From positions 5,456,001 to 5,520,000 of the forward strand of contig NZ_CP102512.1 of NCBI RefSeq assembly GCF_024612015.1: a DNA stretch of 64,000 nt, written 5' to 3'. A program made the translations under genes and the position numbers. This DNA comes from Streptomyces sp. CA-210063 (GTDB lineage: Bacteria; Actinomycetota; Actinomycetes; Streptomycetales; Streptomycetaceae). The notes below the pieces were generated by a model. It searched no databases and was not told where the DNA came from. It saw only the letters and a program-made list of their open reading frames with translations. Below, piece after piece: positions 18,917-27,185 of the stretch; position 1 is the first letter of the stretch; each line of letters opens with the position of its first letter.

Positions 18917-19237
18917 CTGTCCACAGAAATCCACAGCGCCGGAAAGTTATCCACAGGCTGTGCGAAAGATCTGTGGAAACCGGAGGAGATCGTCGGGAAG
19001 GCGGGCGTCGGCTCGATGATTCCCGACTCAAACCACCCTCATGCCCACTTTCGAGTGGATTCGCGCAGGGATGGGTCGCTCTAATGGATTGACTGGAGGA
19101 GACGCGTGGACGAAGGGTGACCTACGGGGTTGTGGACGCAGAGGGACCCACGAAGGTGATTTGTCGACTGAGTGGCGCGATGGTGTCGACTTGTCCCCAG
19201 GTCGAGAAGCCCACCTGTGGATAACTTCTGTGGACAA
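18917..19237. promoter_or_regulatory. DnaA-box cluster in the serS-pheA spacer
   Basis: The 570-bp gene-free spacer 18704-19273 is A+T-richer than its surroundings. Perfect boxes: TTATCCACA at 18947-18955, its reverse complement at 19216-19224, and TTGTCCACA reversed at 19229-19237. CTGTCCACA at 18917-18925 fits the relaxed Streptomyces consensus. Weaker copies: AAATCCACA (18927-18935), GTTTCCACA reversed (18972-18980), GCGTCCACA reversed (19131-19139), TTGTCCCCA (19191-19199). The spacing and both orientations resemble a titration or control site for DnaA rather than an ordinary promoter. Confidence 0.65.
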
Positions 19238-19273
19238 AGAAAATAAGCAGGTAGGACCGGCGGCAGGGCTGTC

Positions 19274-20209
19274 CTAGAACCGGCCGTCCTGGCAGCGCGC
19301 CACCCAGTCCGACGCGGCCACGAACTCGGTGTCGGAGGTCCCCGGCAGCGTGGGCCGGATCTTCGCCGTCGTGGCGTCCGCACGCGGGTACGAACCGAGG
19401 AAGCGCACCTGGAGGCAGACGCGCTTCAGACCCATCAGGGCCTCGGCCACCCGGCGGTCGGAGATGTGGCCCTCGGCGTCGATGGCGAAGCAGTAGTTGC
19501 CGATGCCCTCGCCGGTGGGGCGGGACTGCAGCAGCATGAGGTTGACACCGCGGACGGCGAACTCGCCGAGCAGGTCGCGCAGTCCGCCGGGGTGGTCGTC
19601 GCGCTGCCAGATGACGACGGAGGTCTTGTCGGCGCCGGTCGGGGCGGCGGGCCGGGCGGGGCGGCCGACCAGGACGAACCGCGTCTGGGCGTTCTCCGCG
19701 TCGTGGATCTCGGTCTCCAGGGCCTCCAGGCCGTACCGCGAGGCCGCGAACTCACCGGCGAAGGCGGCGTCGTAACGGCCCTCCTGGACGAGGCGGGCAC
19801 CGTCCGCGTTCGAGGCGGCGGACTCCCAGACGACGTCGGACGGGAGGTTGGCCTTCATCCAGTTGCGGACCTGCGGCTGGGCTGCCGGGTGCGCGGTGAC
19901 CGTCTTGATGTCCGAGAGTTTGGTGCCCGGGCGGACCAGCAGCGCGAAGGTGATCGAGAGGAGCACCTCGCGGTAGATCATCAGCGGTGCGCCGGCGACC
20001 AGCTCGTCGAGCGTGGTCGTGATGCCGCCCTCCACGGAGTTCTCGATCGGGACGAACGCGGCCTCGGCCTCGCCGTTGCGGACGGCGTCGAGGGCGGCGG
20101 GGACGGACACCATCGGGATGAGCTCGCGGGTCGCGGACTCCGGCAGGGTGCGCAGGGCGACCTCGGTGAAGGTGCCTTCGGGGCCGAGGTACACGTAGCT
20201 GGCTGGCAT
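19274..20209 (-). CDS. pheA: Prephenate dehydratase
   Basis: Converts prephenate to phenylpyruvate in phenylalanine biosynthesis, cytoplasmic. 311 residues. N-terminal PDT domain starts YLGPEGTFTEVAL; VPIENSVEGGITTTLDEL is the conserved catalytic/substrate segment. The C-terminal ACT domain (about residues 195-290) carries GGLRDLLGEFAVRGVNLMLLQSRPTGEGIGNYCFAIDAEGH with the GALxxLL- and ESRP-like features that bind Phe for feedback control. Start ATG 20209 with GGGTGAG upstream. A 154-bp spacer, then a MITE-like element, separate it from dtpA. Confidence 0.96.
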   Translation of the reverse strand: MPASYVYLGPEGTFTEVALRTLPESATRELIPMVSVPAALDAVRNGEAEAAFVPIENSVEGGITTTLDELVAGAPLMIYREVLLSITFALLVRPGTKLSDIKTVTAHPAAQPQVRNWMKANLPSDVVWESAASNADGARLVQEGRYDAAFAGEFAASRYGLEALETEIHDAENAQTRFVLVGRPARPAAPTGADKTSVVIWQRDDHPGGLRDLLGEFAVRGVNLMLLQSRPTGEGIGNYCFAIDAEGHISDRRVAEALMGLKRVCLQVRFLGSYPRADATTAKIRPTLPGTSDTEFVAASDWVARCQDGRF

Positions 20210-20367
20210 GGACTCACCCTAATGGGCCTGGCAGGGCCCAGGCGCACGGATCCCGCCCCACCACCCCTGAGAGAGACGTACGGCCCTGGGGGCGCCCTCA
20301 CGCCTCCCCGACATCCCGACGCCCCGCGCCCCGGCACCCGGCCGGCGGCCGACGAACGAGTGGCTAG

Positions 20368-20570
20368 TGCCGCGTCAGCCAAGGTTCGCCCCGTCGCGAC
20401 GCCCGGCACGCTCCCCCATTCTCGGCTTCGCTCGAACGGGAGGGGCCCCCACCGCCGCACCGGCCGAAAGCCCAAGTACGTCCGGTCCATCGACGAGGAC
20501 TTCCGGCCGGCACGCCGAGAGCACGCACCGGACGCCGCTCCTTGACGGGCAAACCTTGGCTGACGCGGCA
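20368..20570. mobile_element. MITE-like element with 24-bp inverted ends and CTAG target repeats
   Basis: The left end TGCCGCGTCAGCCAAGGTT (20368-20391 for all 24 bp) is matched by the inverted right end at 20547-20570 with one mismatch. The element is flanked by CTAG at 20364-20367 and 20571-20574, a likely 4-bp target duplication. 203 bp, no transposase frame; short frames starting MPRQPRFA at both ends arise from the symmetry. The inner part holds a second repeated module (20411-20450). The right CTAG supplies the TAG stop codon of dtpA. The gene-free stretch is 20210-20570. Confidence 0.7.
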
Positions 20571-22016
20571 CTAGCTCTCCAGCAGCCTCTGCCCCACGTA
20601 CTCCCCCTCAGCCGCGCCCCCAGGTACCGCGAAGAGGCCGCTCGACTCGTGGCGGATGAACTTCGACAGGGCGTCGCCGCGGTCGAGTTTGCGTTGGACG
20701 GTGACGAAGCCGCGGAGGGGGTCGGCCTGCCAGCAGACGAAGAGGAGACCCGCGTCGGGGGTGCCGTCCGCGTCGATTCCGTCGTGGAAGGAGAAGGGGC
20801 GGCGGAGCATGGCCGCGCCGCCGTTCTGGTCGGGGCGGGTGATGCGGGCGTGCGCGTTGATCGGGACGAGGAGGTTGCCCTGGGAGTCGGTCTTCTCCAG
20901 GTCCATCGCGGTCGTCTCCGTCGCCTTCGTGCCCCCGCTCAGCGGCGCCCCGTCGGACTTACGGCGCCCGATGACGTCCTCCTGCTGCTTGAGCGAGAGC
21001 TGCTCCCAGTCGTCGAGGAGCATGCGGATGCGGCGTACGACGGCGTAGGAGCCGTTCGCCATCCACGCCGGGTCGCCGGAGGTGTCCGGTGAGGCGGACG
21101 CCGGCACGAAGATCCGCTCGTCGAAGTCGGACTCGGTCGGCTTCGGGTTGCGGGTGCCGTCGATCTGGCCCATCAGGTTGCGTGCCGTCATGGGGTGGGC
21201 CGTGGCGCCCGGCGAACGGTTGAAGCCGTTCATCTGCCAGCGCACCCGGGCCGCACTGCCCGCGTCCTTCTGGATCGCGCGCAGGGCGTGGAAGGCGACG
21301 AGCGCGTCGTCGGCGCCGATCTGCACCCACAGGTCGCCGTTGCTGCGTGTCTTGTCGAGATGGTCCGAGGAGAAGTCGGGCAGCGGGTCCAGGGCGTCCG
21401 GGCGCTGTTTCTCCAGACCGGTGCGGGCGAAGAAGCTGTGCCCGAAGCCGAAGGTGACCGTCAACGACGACGGTCCCGCGTCACGGGCGATGCCCGTGTC
21501 GTCCTGGGCCGCGGCCTCGCCCGCCATCAGTCGCCGGGCCGTGTCCGACCAGCGGCGCAGCAGGGCGGCCGCCTCCTTGCGCCCCGCCCCGGCGGCCAGA
21601 TCGAACGCGACGAGGTGGCCACGGGCCTGGAGGGGCGTGGTGATCCCCGGCTGATGTTTCACGTGAAACATCACCTCCCCCGCGCCGAGGGAGGACAGGG
21701 GGGTCGCCTTCTCGGAGGAGGAAGCGGAGGAGGAGGCTGCCGCGTATCCGGCGGCGCCGCCTGCCGCGCCCAGTGCGAGGCCGGTCGCGCCGGCGGTGCC
21801 GAGCAGGCGGCGCCGGGTGATCGTTCCGTTCGCGGGGATCCCGGGCGGGATGTCGCTCTCTCGCCGTAGTTCCGCGTGGCCGGACGGCGACTGCGGGTCG
21901 TTCGTGGTTGCTCGCGCAGCTCCCCGCGCCCCTGGGGAGGTGGAGCCTGGCTCGACAGTGCTGTTTCCGGTGGTGTCGTTCCCCTCGGAAGGGACCGTCG
22001 TGGACTGGTCAGCCAT
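20571..22016 (-). CDS. dtpA: Tat-exported DyP-type haem peroxidase (DtpA/EfeB family)
   Basis: Dye-decolourising peroxidase, 481 residues, secreted by the Tat system. In S. lividans, from the literature as I recall it, DtpA is needed with Sco and ECuC for maturation of the copper oxidase GlxA and for development. The TRRRLLGTAGATGLALGAA signal begins near residue 67, after an unusually long ~65-residue leader. GQIDG (D286) is the distal GxxDG motif; INAHARI (H389) and MLRR (R406) fit the proximal His and distal Arg. ATG 22016 lies 8 bp after copCD. Residues 115-121 (VMFHVKH) are encoded by a perfect parS site, and part of the leader by a dispersed intergenic repeat. The stop codon lies in the MITE target repeat. 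Confidence 0.92.
   Translation of the reverse strand: MADQSTTVPSEGNDTTGNSTVEPGSTSPGARGAARATTNDPQSPSGHAELRRESDIPPGIPANGTITRRRLLGTAGATGLALGAAGGAAGYAAASSSASSSEKATPLSSLGAGEVMFHVKHQPGITTPLQARGHLVAFDLAAGAGRKEAAALLRRWSDTARRLMAGEAAAQDDTGIARDAGPSSLTVTFGFGHSFFARTGLEKQRPDALDPLPDFSSDHLDKTRSNGDLWVQIGADDALVAFHALRAIQKDAGSAARVRWQMNGFNRSPGATAHPMTARNLMGQIDGTRNPKPTESDFDERIFVPASASPDTSGDPAWMANGSYAVVRRIRMLLDDWEQLSLKQQEDVIGRRKSDGAPLSGGTKATETTAMDLEKTDSQGNLLVPINAHARITRPDQNGGAAMLRRPFSFHDGIDADGTPDAGLLFVCWQADPLRGFVTVQRKLDRGDALSKFIRHESSGLFAVPGGAAEGEYVGQRLLES
21653..21672. promoter_or_regulatory. parS site (ParB binding) inside dtpA
   Basis: GATGTTTCACGTGAAACATC is a perfect 20-bp palindrome containing the canonical parS core TGTTTCACGTGAAACA (21655-21670). 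Streptomyces parS sites cluster around oriC and load ParB for chromosome segregation. Unusually, this one lies in a coding region. Confidence 0.92.
21903..21933. repeat. Copy of a dispersed GC-rich repeat within dtpA
   Basis: A 31-bp stretch (CGTGGTTGCTCGCGCAG, one variant base, then TCCCCGCGCCCCTG) is repeated at 38460-38490, where it forms one arm of a long hairpin. Here it encodes part of the pre-Tat leader of the peroxidase (PGARGAARATTN). Confidence 0.75.
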
Positions 22017-22024
22017 GGTGTGTT

Positions 22025-24043
22025 TCAGCCGATCTTCGCGTTCTTGCTGACGGTCACCTGGTCGATGTCAGATGTCCGTACGGTGATCTCGATCTTCCAG
22101 TCGCCCGCCATGGGGATCTGTACGCCGTCCGCCGTCCAGTGGCCCGCGGTGATGCGGTCGGGGACGACGGGCAGGGGGCCGATCTTCTTCTCCTCCAGGG
22201 TGAAGGCGACCTTCACCTCGGGGACGTCGAAGGGCTTGCCGTCGGGGCTCTGGACGTAGACGTGCATCTCGTTGGCGCCCACGCGCGCGGGGTCGATCTC
22301 CAGCCGGGCCACGCCCTGGCCGTTCTTGCCGCCCGTGTCGAACGACATGTCCAGCGCCAGCGCCCCGGCCTGCTCGGCCTCCTGCGTCACGGCCGCGTTG
22401 GCCGCCTTGGCCTCCTCCACCGTGCGCCCCGGCTCGGTGGCCGTCAGGACCGTTGTGACGGCCAGGAGTACTACGGCGACGCCCGCCTCCGCCAGCACGG
22501 ACCGACGCAGACCCGTACGGCCCGGGTCGGCGTTCCGTATCCGCTTCTCACGCGCGCTCGCCATCGCCGCCTGCTGCCGGGCGAGCTGGACGGCCCGCTC
22601 GGAACCGCCGGCGGCGACATGCGCGGCCGCCGGCTCCTTCTCCGGTACGGCTTCCGCTTCCACCACGGCCGGCGCCTCCGCCAACTGGGCGGTCCACCGG
22701 CGGGAGATCCACGCGATCCCGACGAGTACGGCGACCAGGCCGATCTTCACGAGGAGCAGCTGCCCGTACGACGTGCCGGTCAGCGCCGACCAGGTGCCGA
22801 CCTGGCGCCACGACTGGTAGATACCGGTCGCGGTCAGGACGAGCACGCTGCCGAACGCGACCCGCGAGAACCGTCGTACGGCCGCCGTCTCGATCTGCGC
22901 GTCGACGGGCGCTCGGAACAGGGCCACGAACAGGGTCGCCAGGCCGCCCAGCCAGGTGGCGACGGCCAGCAGATGCAGGACGTCCAGGGGCATCGAGATG
23001 CCCGTCTGGATGCCGGTCGAGGCGTGCTCGGCCATCGCCCAGCTCGCGGCGAGACCGGCGGAGACCACGCCCCCGCCGATGGCGAGCCCGAAGGTGAGGT
23101 CCCGATGGTGGGAGTCGTCGTCCTCGGAGTCCTCTGCGGTGTCCTCGGAGGTGTCCTTCTTGGAGGCGCCCTTCCCAGAGGTGTCATCGGCCGCGGGCGT
23201 ACGACCCCGAGGCGCCTCCGCGGCGCCACCGGCACCCTCGGCGGTCTCCCCGTCGAGGGCCTCGACCTCCTCGTCCCGCCGCGCGTACGCCCCGAAGAGC
23301 ACCGCGATGAACAGCGCGGCCGCGGCGAGCAGCAGGAGCCGGGAGACCAGGGCCGCGCCCGTCTTCGTCTGGAGGACCTGGCCGAGGAGATCCAGGTCGA
23401 AGATGTCGCCGAGCTTGCCGGAGCCGGTGTAGGAGCCGCGCAGGAGCAGCATCGCGAGGGTGGCGGTGGTCAGCGCGAGCCAGCCGGAGACCACGAGCCG
23501 CTGCACGGGCCGTACCCCGGCACCCCGCTGCCAGCAGGCCAGCACGAAGGCGGCGCCGCCGACCAGCAGGATGAAACCGGCGTACGAGAGGTAGCGCGCG
23601 AACCCGTAGAGGCCGCCGACGACCCCGCCGCCGACCGCCTGTTCGGGTACGGCGACCGTCGTCTTGGAGGGCGCCCCCACGGAGAAGGTGAAGGCGCCGG
23701 AGACGGGGTGGCTGTCCGCCGAGACGACCTGGTACGTGACGGTGAACGTGCCGTCGGGCAGCCCCGAGTGCAGCTCGACGCCGTAGCTGTTGCCGCCCAG
23801 GTCGGTGACGTCGCCGGTGTCGGCCTGCTTGCCCTTGGGGTCGTACACCCGCACCGAGCCGTCGGACATCGCGACTTTCTCGGAGAACGTGAGCGACACC
23901 TGCCCCGGCGCCTCCTGGACCACCGAACCCTGCTGTGGGTCGCTGCCGGTCAGCGCGGCGTGCGCGGAGACGGGCACGGCACCGGCGAGCAGCGCTCCGA
24001 GGGTGGCGAACAACAGCAACAGCAACGGCCTCAACCGGCTCAA
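22025..24043 (-). CDS. CopC-CopD fusion copper transport protein
   Basis: 672 residues. A signal peptide ends at AHA, giving the His-initiated CopC domain (HAALTGSDPQQGSV... residues about 28-125) that binds Cu(II). A CopD-type membrane domain with about eight hydrophobic segments follows (residues about 140-540), interrupted by an acidic Ser/Asp/Lys cytoplasmic loop near residues 255-320. The C-terminus (about 560-672) is an extracytoplasmic FixH/YtkA-like domain. Start is TTG at 24043, with TGAGGGAGG placed about 9 nt upstream; no ATG fits. It sits 14 bp after ecuC and 8 bp before dtpA, so it is an integral operon member in copper supply. Confidence 0.92.
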   Translation of the reverse strand: MSRLRPLLLLLFATLGALLAGAVPVSAHAALTGSDPQQGSVVQEAPGQVSLTFSEKVAMSDGSVRVYDPKGKQADTGDVTDLGGNSYGVELHSGLPDGTFTVTYQVVSADSHPVSGAFTFSVGAPSKTTVAVPEQAVGGGVVGGLYGFARYLSYAGFILLVGGAAFVLACWQRGAGVRPVQRLVVSGWLALTTATLAMLLLRGSYTGSGKLGDIFDLDLLGQVLQTKTGAALVSRLLLLAAAALFIAVLFGAYARRDEEVEALDGETAEGAGGAAEAPRGRTPAADDTSGKGASKKDTSEDTAEDSEDDDSHHRDLTFGLAIGGGVVSAGLAASWAMAEHASTGIQTGISMPLDVLHLLAVATWLGGLATLFVALFRAPVDAQIETAAVRRFSRVAFGSVLVLTATGIYQSWRQVGTWSALTGTSYGQLLLVKIGLVAVLVGIAWISRRWTAQLAEAPAVVEAEAVPEKEPAAAHVAAGGSERAVQLARQQAAMASAREKRIRNADPGRTGLRRSVLAEAGVAVVLLAVTTVLTATEPGRTVEEAKAANAAVTQEAEQAGALALDMSFDTGGKNGQGVARLEIDPARVGANEMHVYVQSPDGKPFDVPEVKVAFTLEEKKIGPLPVVPDRITAGHWTADGVQIPMAGDWKIEITVRTSDIDQVTVSKNAKIG

Positions 24044-24057
24044 CGGTGCTACCTCCC

Positions 24058-24555
24058 TCAGTGGCCGCTGGTCGGCTGGTACGTCGCCGACTTCACGGGC
24101 ATCTCGACCGTGATGGCCTTGGACTTGGTGAAGTTCAACCGCAGAGACACCGTCTCGCCTTCCTTCGGCTTGCGCTTCAGGTTCTCGAACATCAGGTGGT
24201 TTCCGCCGCTCTTGAGCACGAGTTCGCCGTCGGCGGGGACCTTCAGGCCCGCGACCTCCTGCATCGACTGCCCGGTCGTCTCGTGGACGGTGACGTCCTG
24301 GGCGATGTCGCTGGTGACGGAGGTGAGCTCGTCCGCCGTACCGCCGTCGTTCTCGATGACGAGATAGCCGGCGGCCATGGAGTCCGTGACGGGCTGCGGC
24401 ATGTAGGCGGCCTTCACGGACAGTTTCGCGGCGGACGAACCGGAGGAATCAGCGGAACCGGAGGAGTCGGAGGAACCGCAGCCGGTCAGGACGAGCGCGG
24501 CGGCGGCGACCAGGCCGGTGGCGGCCACCCCACGTCCGGCGAGCCGACGCCTCAC
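24058..24555 (-). CDS. ecuC: PCu(A)C-type extracytoplasmic copper chaperone
   Basis: Lipoprotein-type copper chaperone, 165 residues, of the PCu(A)C/ECuC family. The LVLTGCGSS lipobox follows a basic N-region. The ligand pattern MPQPVTDSMAAGYLVIEN ... VHETT ... NHLMFENLKR provides the His and Met residues that bind Cu(I). GTG 24555 overlaps the stop of sco (GTGA). In S. lividans, ECuC passes copper to Sco. A Ser/Asp-rich linker of about 20 residues tethers the domain to the lipid anchor. Confidence 0.92.
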   Translation of the reverse strand: MRRRLAGRGVAATGLVAAAALVLTGCGSSDSSGSADSSGSSAAKLSVKAAYMPQPVTDSMAAGYLVIENDGGTADELTSVTSDIAQDVTVHETTGQSMQEVAGLKVPADGELVLKSGGNHLMFENLKRKPKEGETVSLRLNFTKSKAITVEMPVKSATYQPTSGH

Positions 24556-25226
24556 GGGTTCTCGCCCTTGAGCAGCTTCGGCAGGTCCTTCTCGTAGTCC
24601 TGCACGGTCGCGTCCTCGCCGTACAGCACATAGCCCCCGTCGGTCTTCGGCGAGAACGCGATGACCTGGGTGCCGTGCTCGGAGACGGTCTTGCCGTTCT
24701 TGTCCTTGGTCGGCGGGTTGATGGAGATGCCGAGGGTGCGGGCGCCGGCCTGGATCTCGTCGAAGTCGCCGGTCAGGCCGACGATCTCGGAGTCGATGCC
24801 CTTGAGCCACTTGCCGAGCTCCGCCGGGGTGTCCCGTTCGGGGTCGGTGGTGACGAAGACGAGCCGGAGGTTCGCCAGCTCCGACTTCGACAGCTTCTTC
24901 GACACCTCCTTCTTCGCGACCGCGAGGTTGTTCATGGTCAGCGGGCAGATGTCGGGGCAGTTGGTGTAGCCGAAGTAGATCAGCGTCGGCTTGCCCTCGG
25001 TCTCCTTGCGGAGGTCGTACGACGTGCCGTTGGTGTCGGTGAGGACCAGGTCCGGCTTGGTGAACGGCTGGTCGAGGACCGTGGCCGCCTTGCGCGGGCC
25101 GGTGTCGGAGACCTCGGCGACCGACGTCGTGGAGTCGTCGCCCGTGCCGCAGCCGGAGAGGGTGAGGACGGCCGCGACGAGCAGGGCGCCGGCCGCGAAC
25201 GTCTTCTTCTTCGTGTTCGTGCGCAT
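24552..25226 (-). CDS. sco: SCO1/SenC-type copper metallochaperone
   Basis: Thioredoxin-fold lipoprotein, 224 residues, delivering copper to cytochrome oxidase CuA and, in Streptomyces, to GlxA. Chosen ATG 25226 gives a Lys-rich N-region and the lipobox LTLSGCGTG. The copper-binding CPDICP (CxxxC) motif is in TNCPDICPLTMNNL and the distal His is in SEHGTQVIAFSP. The upstream frame to 25412 has no start signal and would bury the lipoprotein signal. Followed by ecuC with a 4-base overlap. Confidence 0.95.
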   Translation of the reverse strand: MRTNTKKKTFAAGALLVAAVLTLSGCGTGDDSTTSVAEVSDTGPRKAATVLDQPFTKPDLVLTDTNGTSYDLRKETEGKPTLIYFGYTNCPDICPLTMNNLAVAKKEVSKKLSKSELANLRLVFVTTDPERDTPAELGKWLKGIDSEIVGLTGDFDEIQAGARTLGISINPPTKDKNGKTVSEHGTQVIAFSPKTDGGYVLYGEDATVQDYEKDLPKLLKGENP

Positions 25227-25326
25227 AGAAAAATGTCCCAGATGTTCGAGCCCCGGCGCGCACGGGGGCGTACGACGTCCGCGTGCGCGCCGAGGGAAGG
25301 AGGAAGAAGGCCGGAGGGCCCGAGCC

Positions 25327-26079
25327 TCAGGCGTTCGTGCGCCGACGGCCGGCCAGGACGCCGTACGCCACACCCGCGGCGCCGACGACGATGCCGACGA
25401 TGCCGAGCACACGGGCGGTGGTGTCGCTGGTGTCGGCGGGCGCGGCGGTCTCGTTCGACGCGGCCTCGGCGTCCGCGGCGTCCTCCGACGTGTCCGAGGC
25501 GGTGGAGGAGTCGGAAGAGCCGGCCGAGCCGTGGTGGTCCTCGGTCGCGGCGGACAGCGCGAGCACCGGCGCCGGGTTCTCGGGCTCCTCCTGGCCCTCC
25601 TGCGGGACCTCGATCCAGCGGGCGACGTCCTTGTTGGAGTACGTCTGGACGGCCTTGAAGACCAGTTCGTCGGTGTCCTCGGGGAGCTGGCCGATGGAGA
25701 CCGGGAACTTCTGGAAGAAGCCCTTCCCGATGCCGTCGCCGGTGGCGGTCCAGGTGATCTTGGAGACGGCCTCGTCGATCTGCTCGCCGTGCAGTTCGAC
25801 CGGCTTGTCGAGCTTGGCGCTGGTGACCTCGATCTTCCAGCCGGGAATGGCCTCCGGCTGGGCCGAGGCGAGCGGGTGGTCGGTCGGGAAGTTCACTTCC
25901 AGCTTGGTGGTCGTGGCGTTGTCGCGCTCGTTGGGGACCTTGAAGTTGACGGTCGCGTAGCCGCCCTTGGCCGCCGTGCCCTCCGCCGCGACGCTGACGT
26001 GTGCGAACGCGGGGCCGGACAGGATGAGGACGGCCGAACCGGCGAGGGCGCCGACGGCGGCGATACGAGAAGTCTTCAT
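25327..26079 (-). CDS. YcnI-family copper-associated membrane protein
   Basis: DUF1775/YcnI protein, 250 residues. The signal peptide is cleaved at FAHVSV so that a His is at or near the mature N-terminus, as in Cu(II)-binding YcnI. The domain body (NFKVPNERDNATTTKLEVNFP ... WTATGDGIGKGFFQKFPVSIGQLP) is followed by an Asp/Ser/Ala-rich stalk and a C-terminal membrane anchor (VLGIVGIVVGAAGVAYGVLAGRRR). ATG 26079. It is the first clear gene of the copper operon and lies 100 bp ahead of sco. Confidence 0.92.
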   Translation of the reverse strand: MKTSRIAAVGALAGSAVLILSGPAFAHVSVAAEGTAAKGGYATVNFKVPNERDNATTTKLEVNFPTDHPLASAQPEAIPGWKIEVTSAKLDKPVELHGEQIDEAVSKITWTATGDGIGKGFFQKFPVSIGQLPEDTDELVFKAVQTYSNKDVARWIEVPQEGQEEPENPAPVLALSAATEDHHGSAGSSDSSTASDTSEDAADAEAASNETAAPADTSDTTARVLGIVGIVVGAAGVAYGVLAGRRRTNA

Positions 26080-26224
26080 GACTGGTGACACTCCACAGTG
26101 AATGAGGGAGAAGCGAGGGAGAGGAGCGGCGCGCGCCGAGAGCCGGGAGCGGAACCGGTGCGCGCGTGCCGACGCCGTACGACGGCGTCCCCCCAGGTGC
26201 TGTGTGGAGTGAGTGCGCGTCGTG

Positions 26225-27049
26225 TCAGGCGGCGAGGGCGAAGGTGGGCGCGGCGGTCGGCGGGCCGCGCCGGACGACCGTGTGCTGGAGGGCGGTCGTC
26301 CGCAGGGCCGCCGGTGCCGCGTACGTGGCGGCGCGTGGGGCGCGCGACAGGGCTTCCGGCGCACCCGGGAGCCCGGATCGCAGGGCCCGCGCCAGCGCGA
26401 GTGCCCCGCGCAGGGACCGTACGAGCGGTTCCTGGGCCGACAGCCGGACGAGGCGGAGCAGCGCCAGGTCGCCGTGGCGGAGCACCCATCCGGCGGCGAC
26501 GGCCGCGAGCACATGGCCGAGCAGCATGGGCAGCGACGGCAGGACGGCGGCGGAGGAGCCCGCCGCGGTCGTCATGGCGTCCGCCGGGTCGTGCACGGCG
26601 TGCGTGCCGCCGACCCCGGCGTCGATGAGGATCCGCCGGGCCTCGGTAGGGCTCAGGGCCGCCGCGGTCGTGCCGCACACGAACCGGGCGGCGCGCTCGA
26701 CGAGCTGCGCGTCCAGGGTCTCGGCGGTCCTTGACGCGGCCGCCGTCCCCGTGCCGTGCTGGCCCAGCCCGAACAAGGTGTGCAGCACGGTCTGGCCCAC
26801 CGCCAGCATTCCCGCGATCCCCGCCAGCGAGCGTTCCCGTCCGGCCAGCGCGGCCGCGACGGCGAAGACGCCGGCGAATCCGACGCCCAGGCTCCACAGC
26901 GGGATCGTCGCGCACGAGGCGAGCGCGTGCCCGGCTCCGGCCAGCACGACGCAGACCGCGGCGAACACCGCGGCCCGCAGAAGCCGGAGATCACCTCCGG
27001 CGCGTGATCGGCGCGGGGTGCCTTGCCGGTGGGGGTGGGGGGCAGTCAT
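26225..27049 (-). CDS. Hypothetical polytopic membrane protein
   Basis: No domain recognised. 274 residues with at least four hydrophobic stretches: LLRAAVFAAVCVVLAGAGHALA, TIPLWSLGVGFAGVFAVAAALAG, LAGIAGMLAVGQTVLHTLFGLGQ and LPMLLGHVLAAVAAGWVLRHGDLALL, the last two His-containing. The C-terminal ~60 residues are cytoplasmic, Ala/Arg-rich. It precedes ycnI on the same strand (145-bp gap), and such a protein often accompanies this copper cluster in Streptomyces, so a role in copper handling is plausible but unproven. Confidence 0.75.
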   Translation of the reverse strand: MTAPHPHRQGTPRRSRAGGDLRLLRAAVFAAVCVVLAGAGHALASCATIPLWSLGVGFAGVFAVAAALAGRERSLAGIAGMLAVGQTVLHTLFGLGQHGTGTAAASRTAETLDAQLVERAARFVCGTTAAALSPTEARRILIDAGVGGTHAVHDPADAMTTAAGSSAAVLPSLPMLLGHVLAAVAAGWVLRHGDLALLRLVRLSAQEPLVRSLRGALALARALRSGLPGAPEALSRAPRAATYAAPAALRTTALQHTVVRRGPPTAAPTFALAA

Positions 27050-27185
27050 GGCGGGCTCATCATCGCATCGGGGTGCTCCGCTGGGGTTGCCGGGTCATGA
27101 CGGGAGGTACGGGGGGAACTGAGCCGGTGTTCAGGTGTGGGGGTTTGTGCGCGGTAGGGGGTGGGGTGTGCGGTGGGTGTGGCTT

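Noticed and set aside
18704..19273. Chromosome origin (oriC) itself
   Set aside because: Several DnaA boxes, but dnaA, dnaN and the large oriC box array are absent, and the flanking genes are serS and pheA.
20367..20571. Short frames starting MPRQPRFA on both strands
   Set aside because: They come from the inverted ends of the MITE-like element, not from a gene.
21908..24367. An 819-codon plus-strand frame opposite copCD
   Set aside because: Antisense shadow with Gly/Arg-rich random composition; the copCD domains on the other strand are unambiguous.
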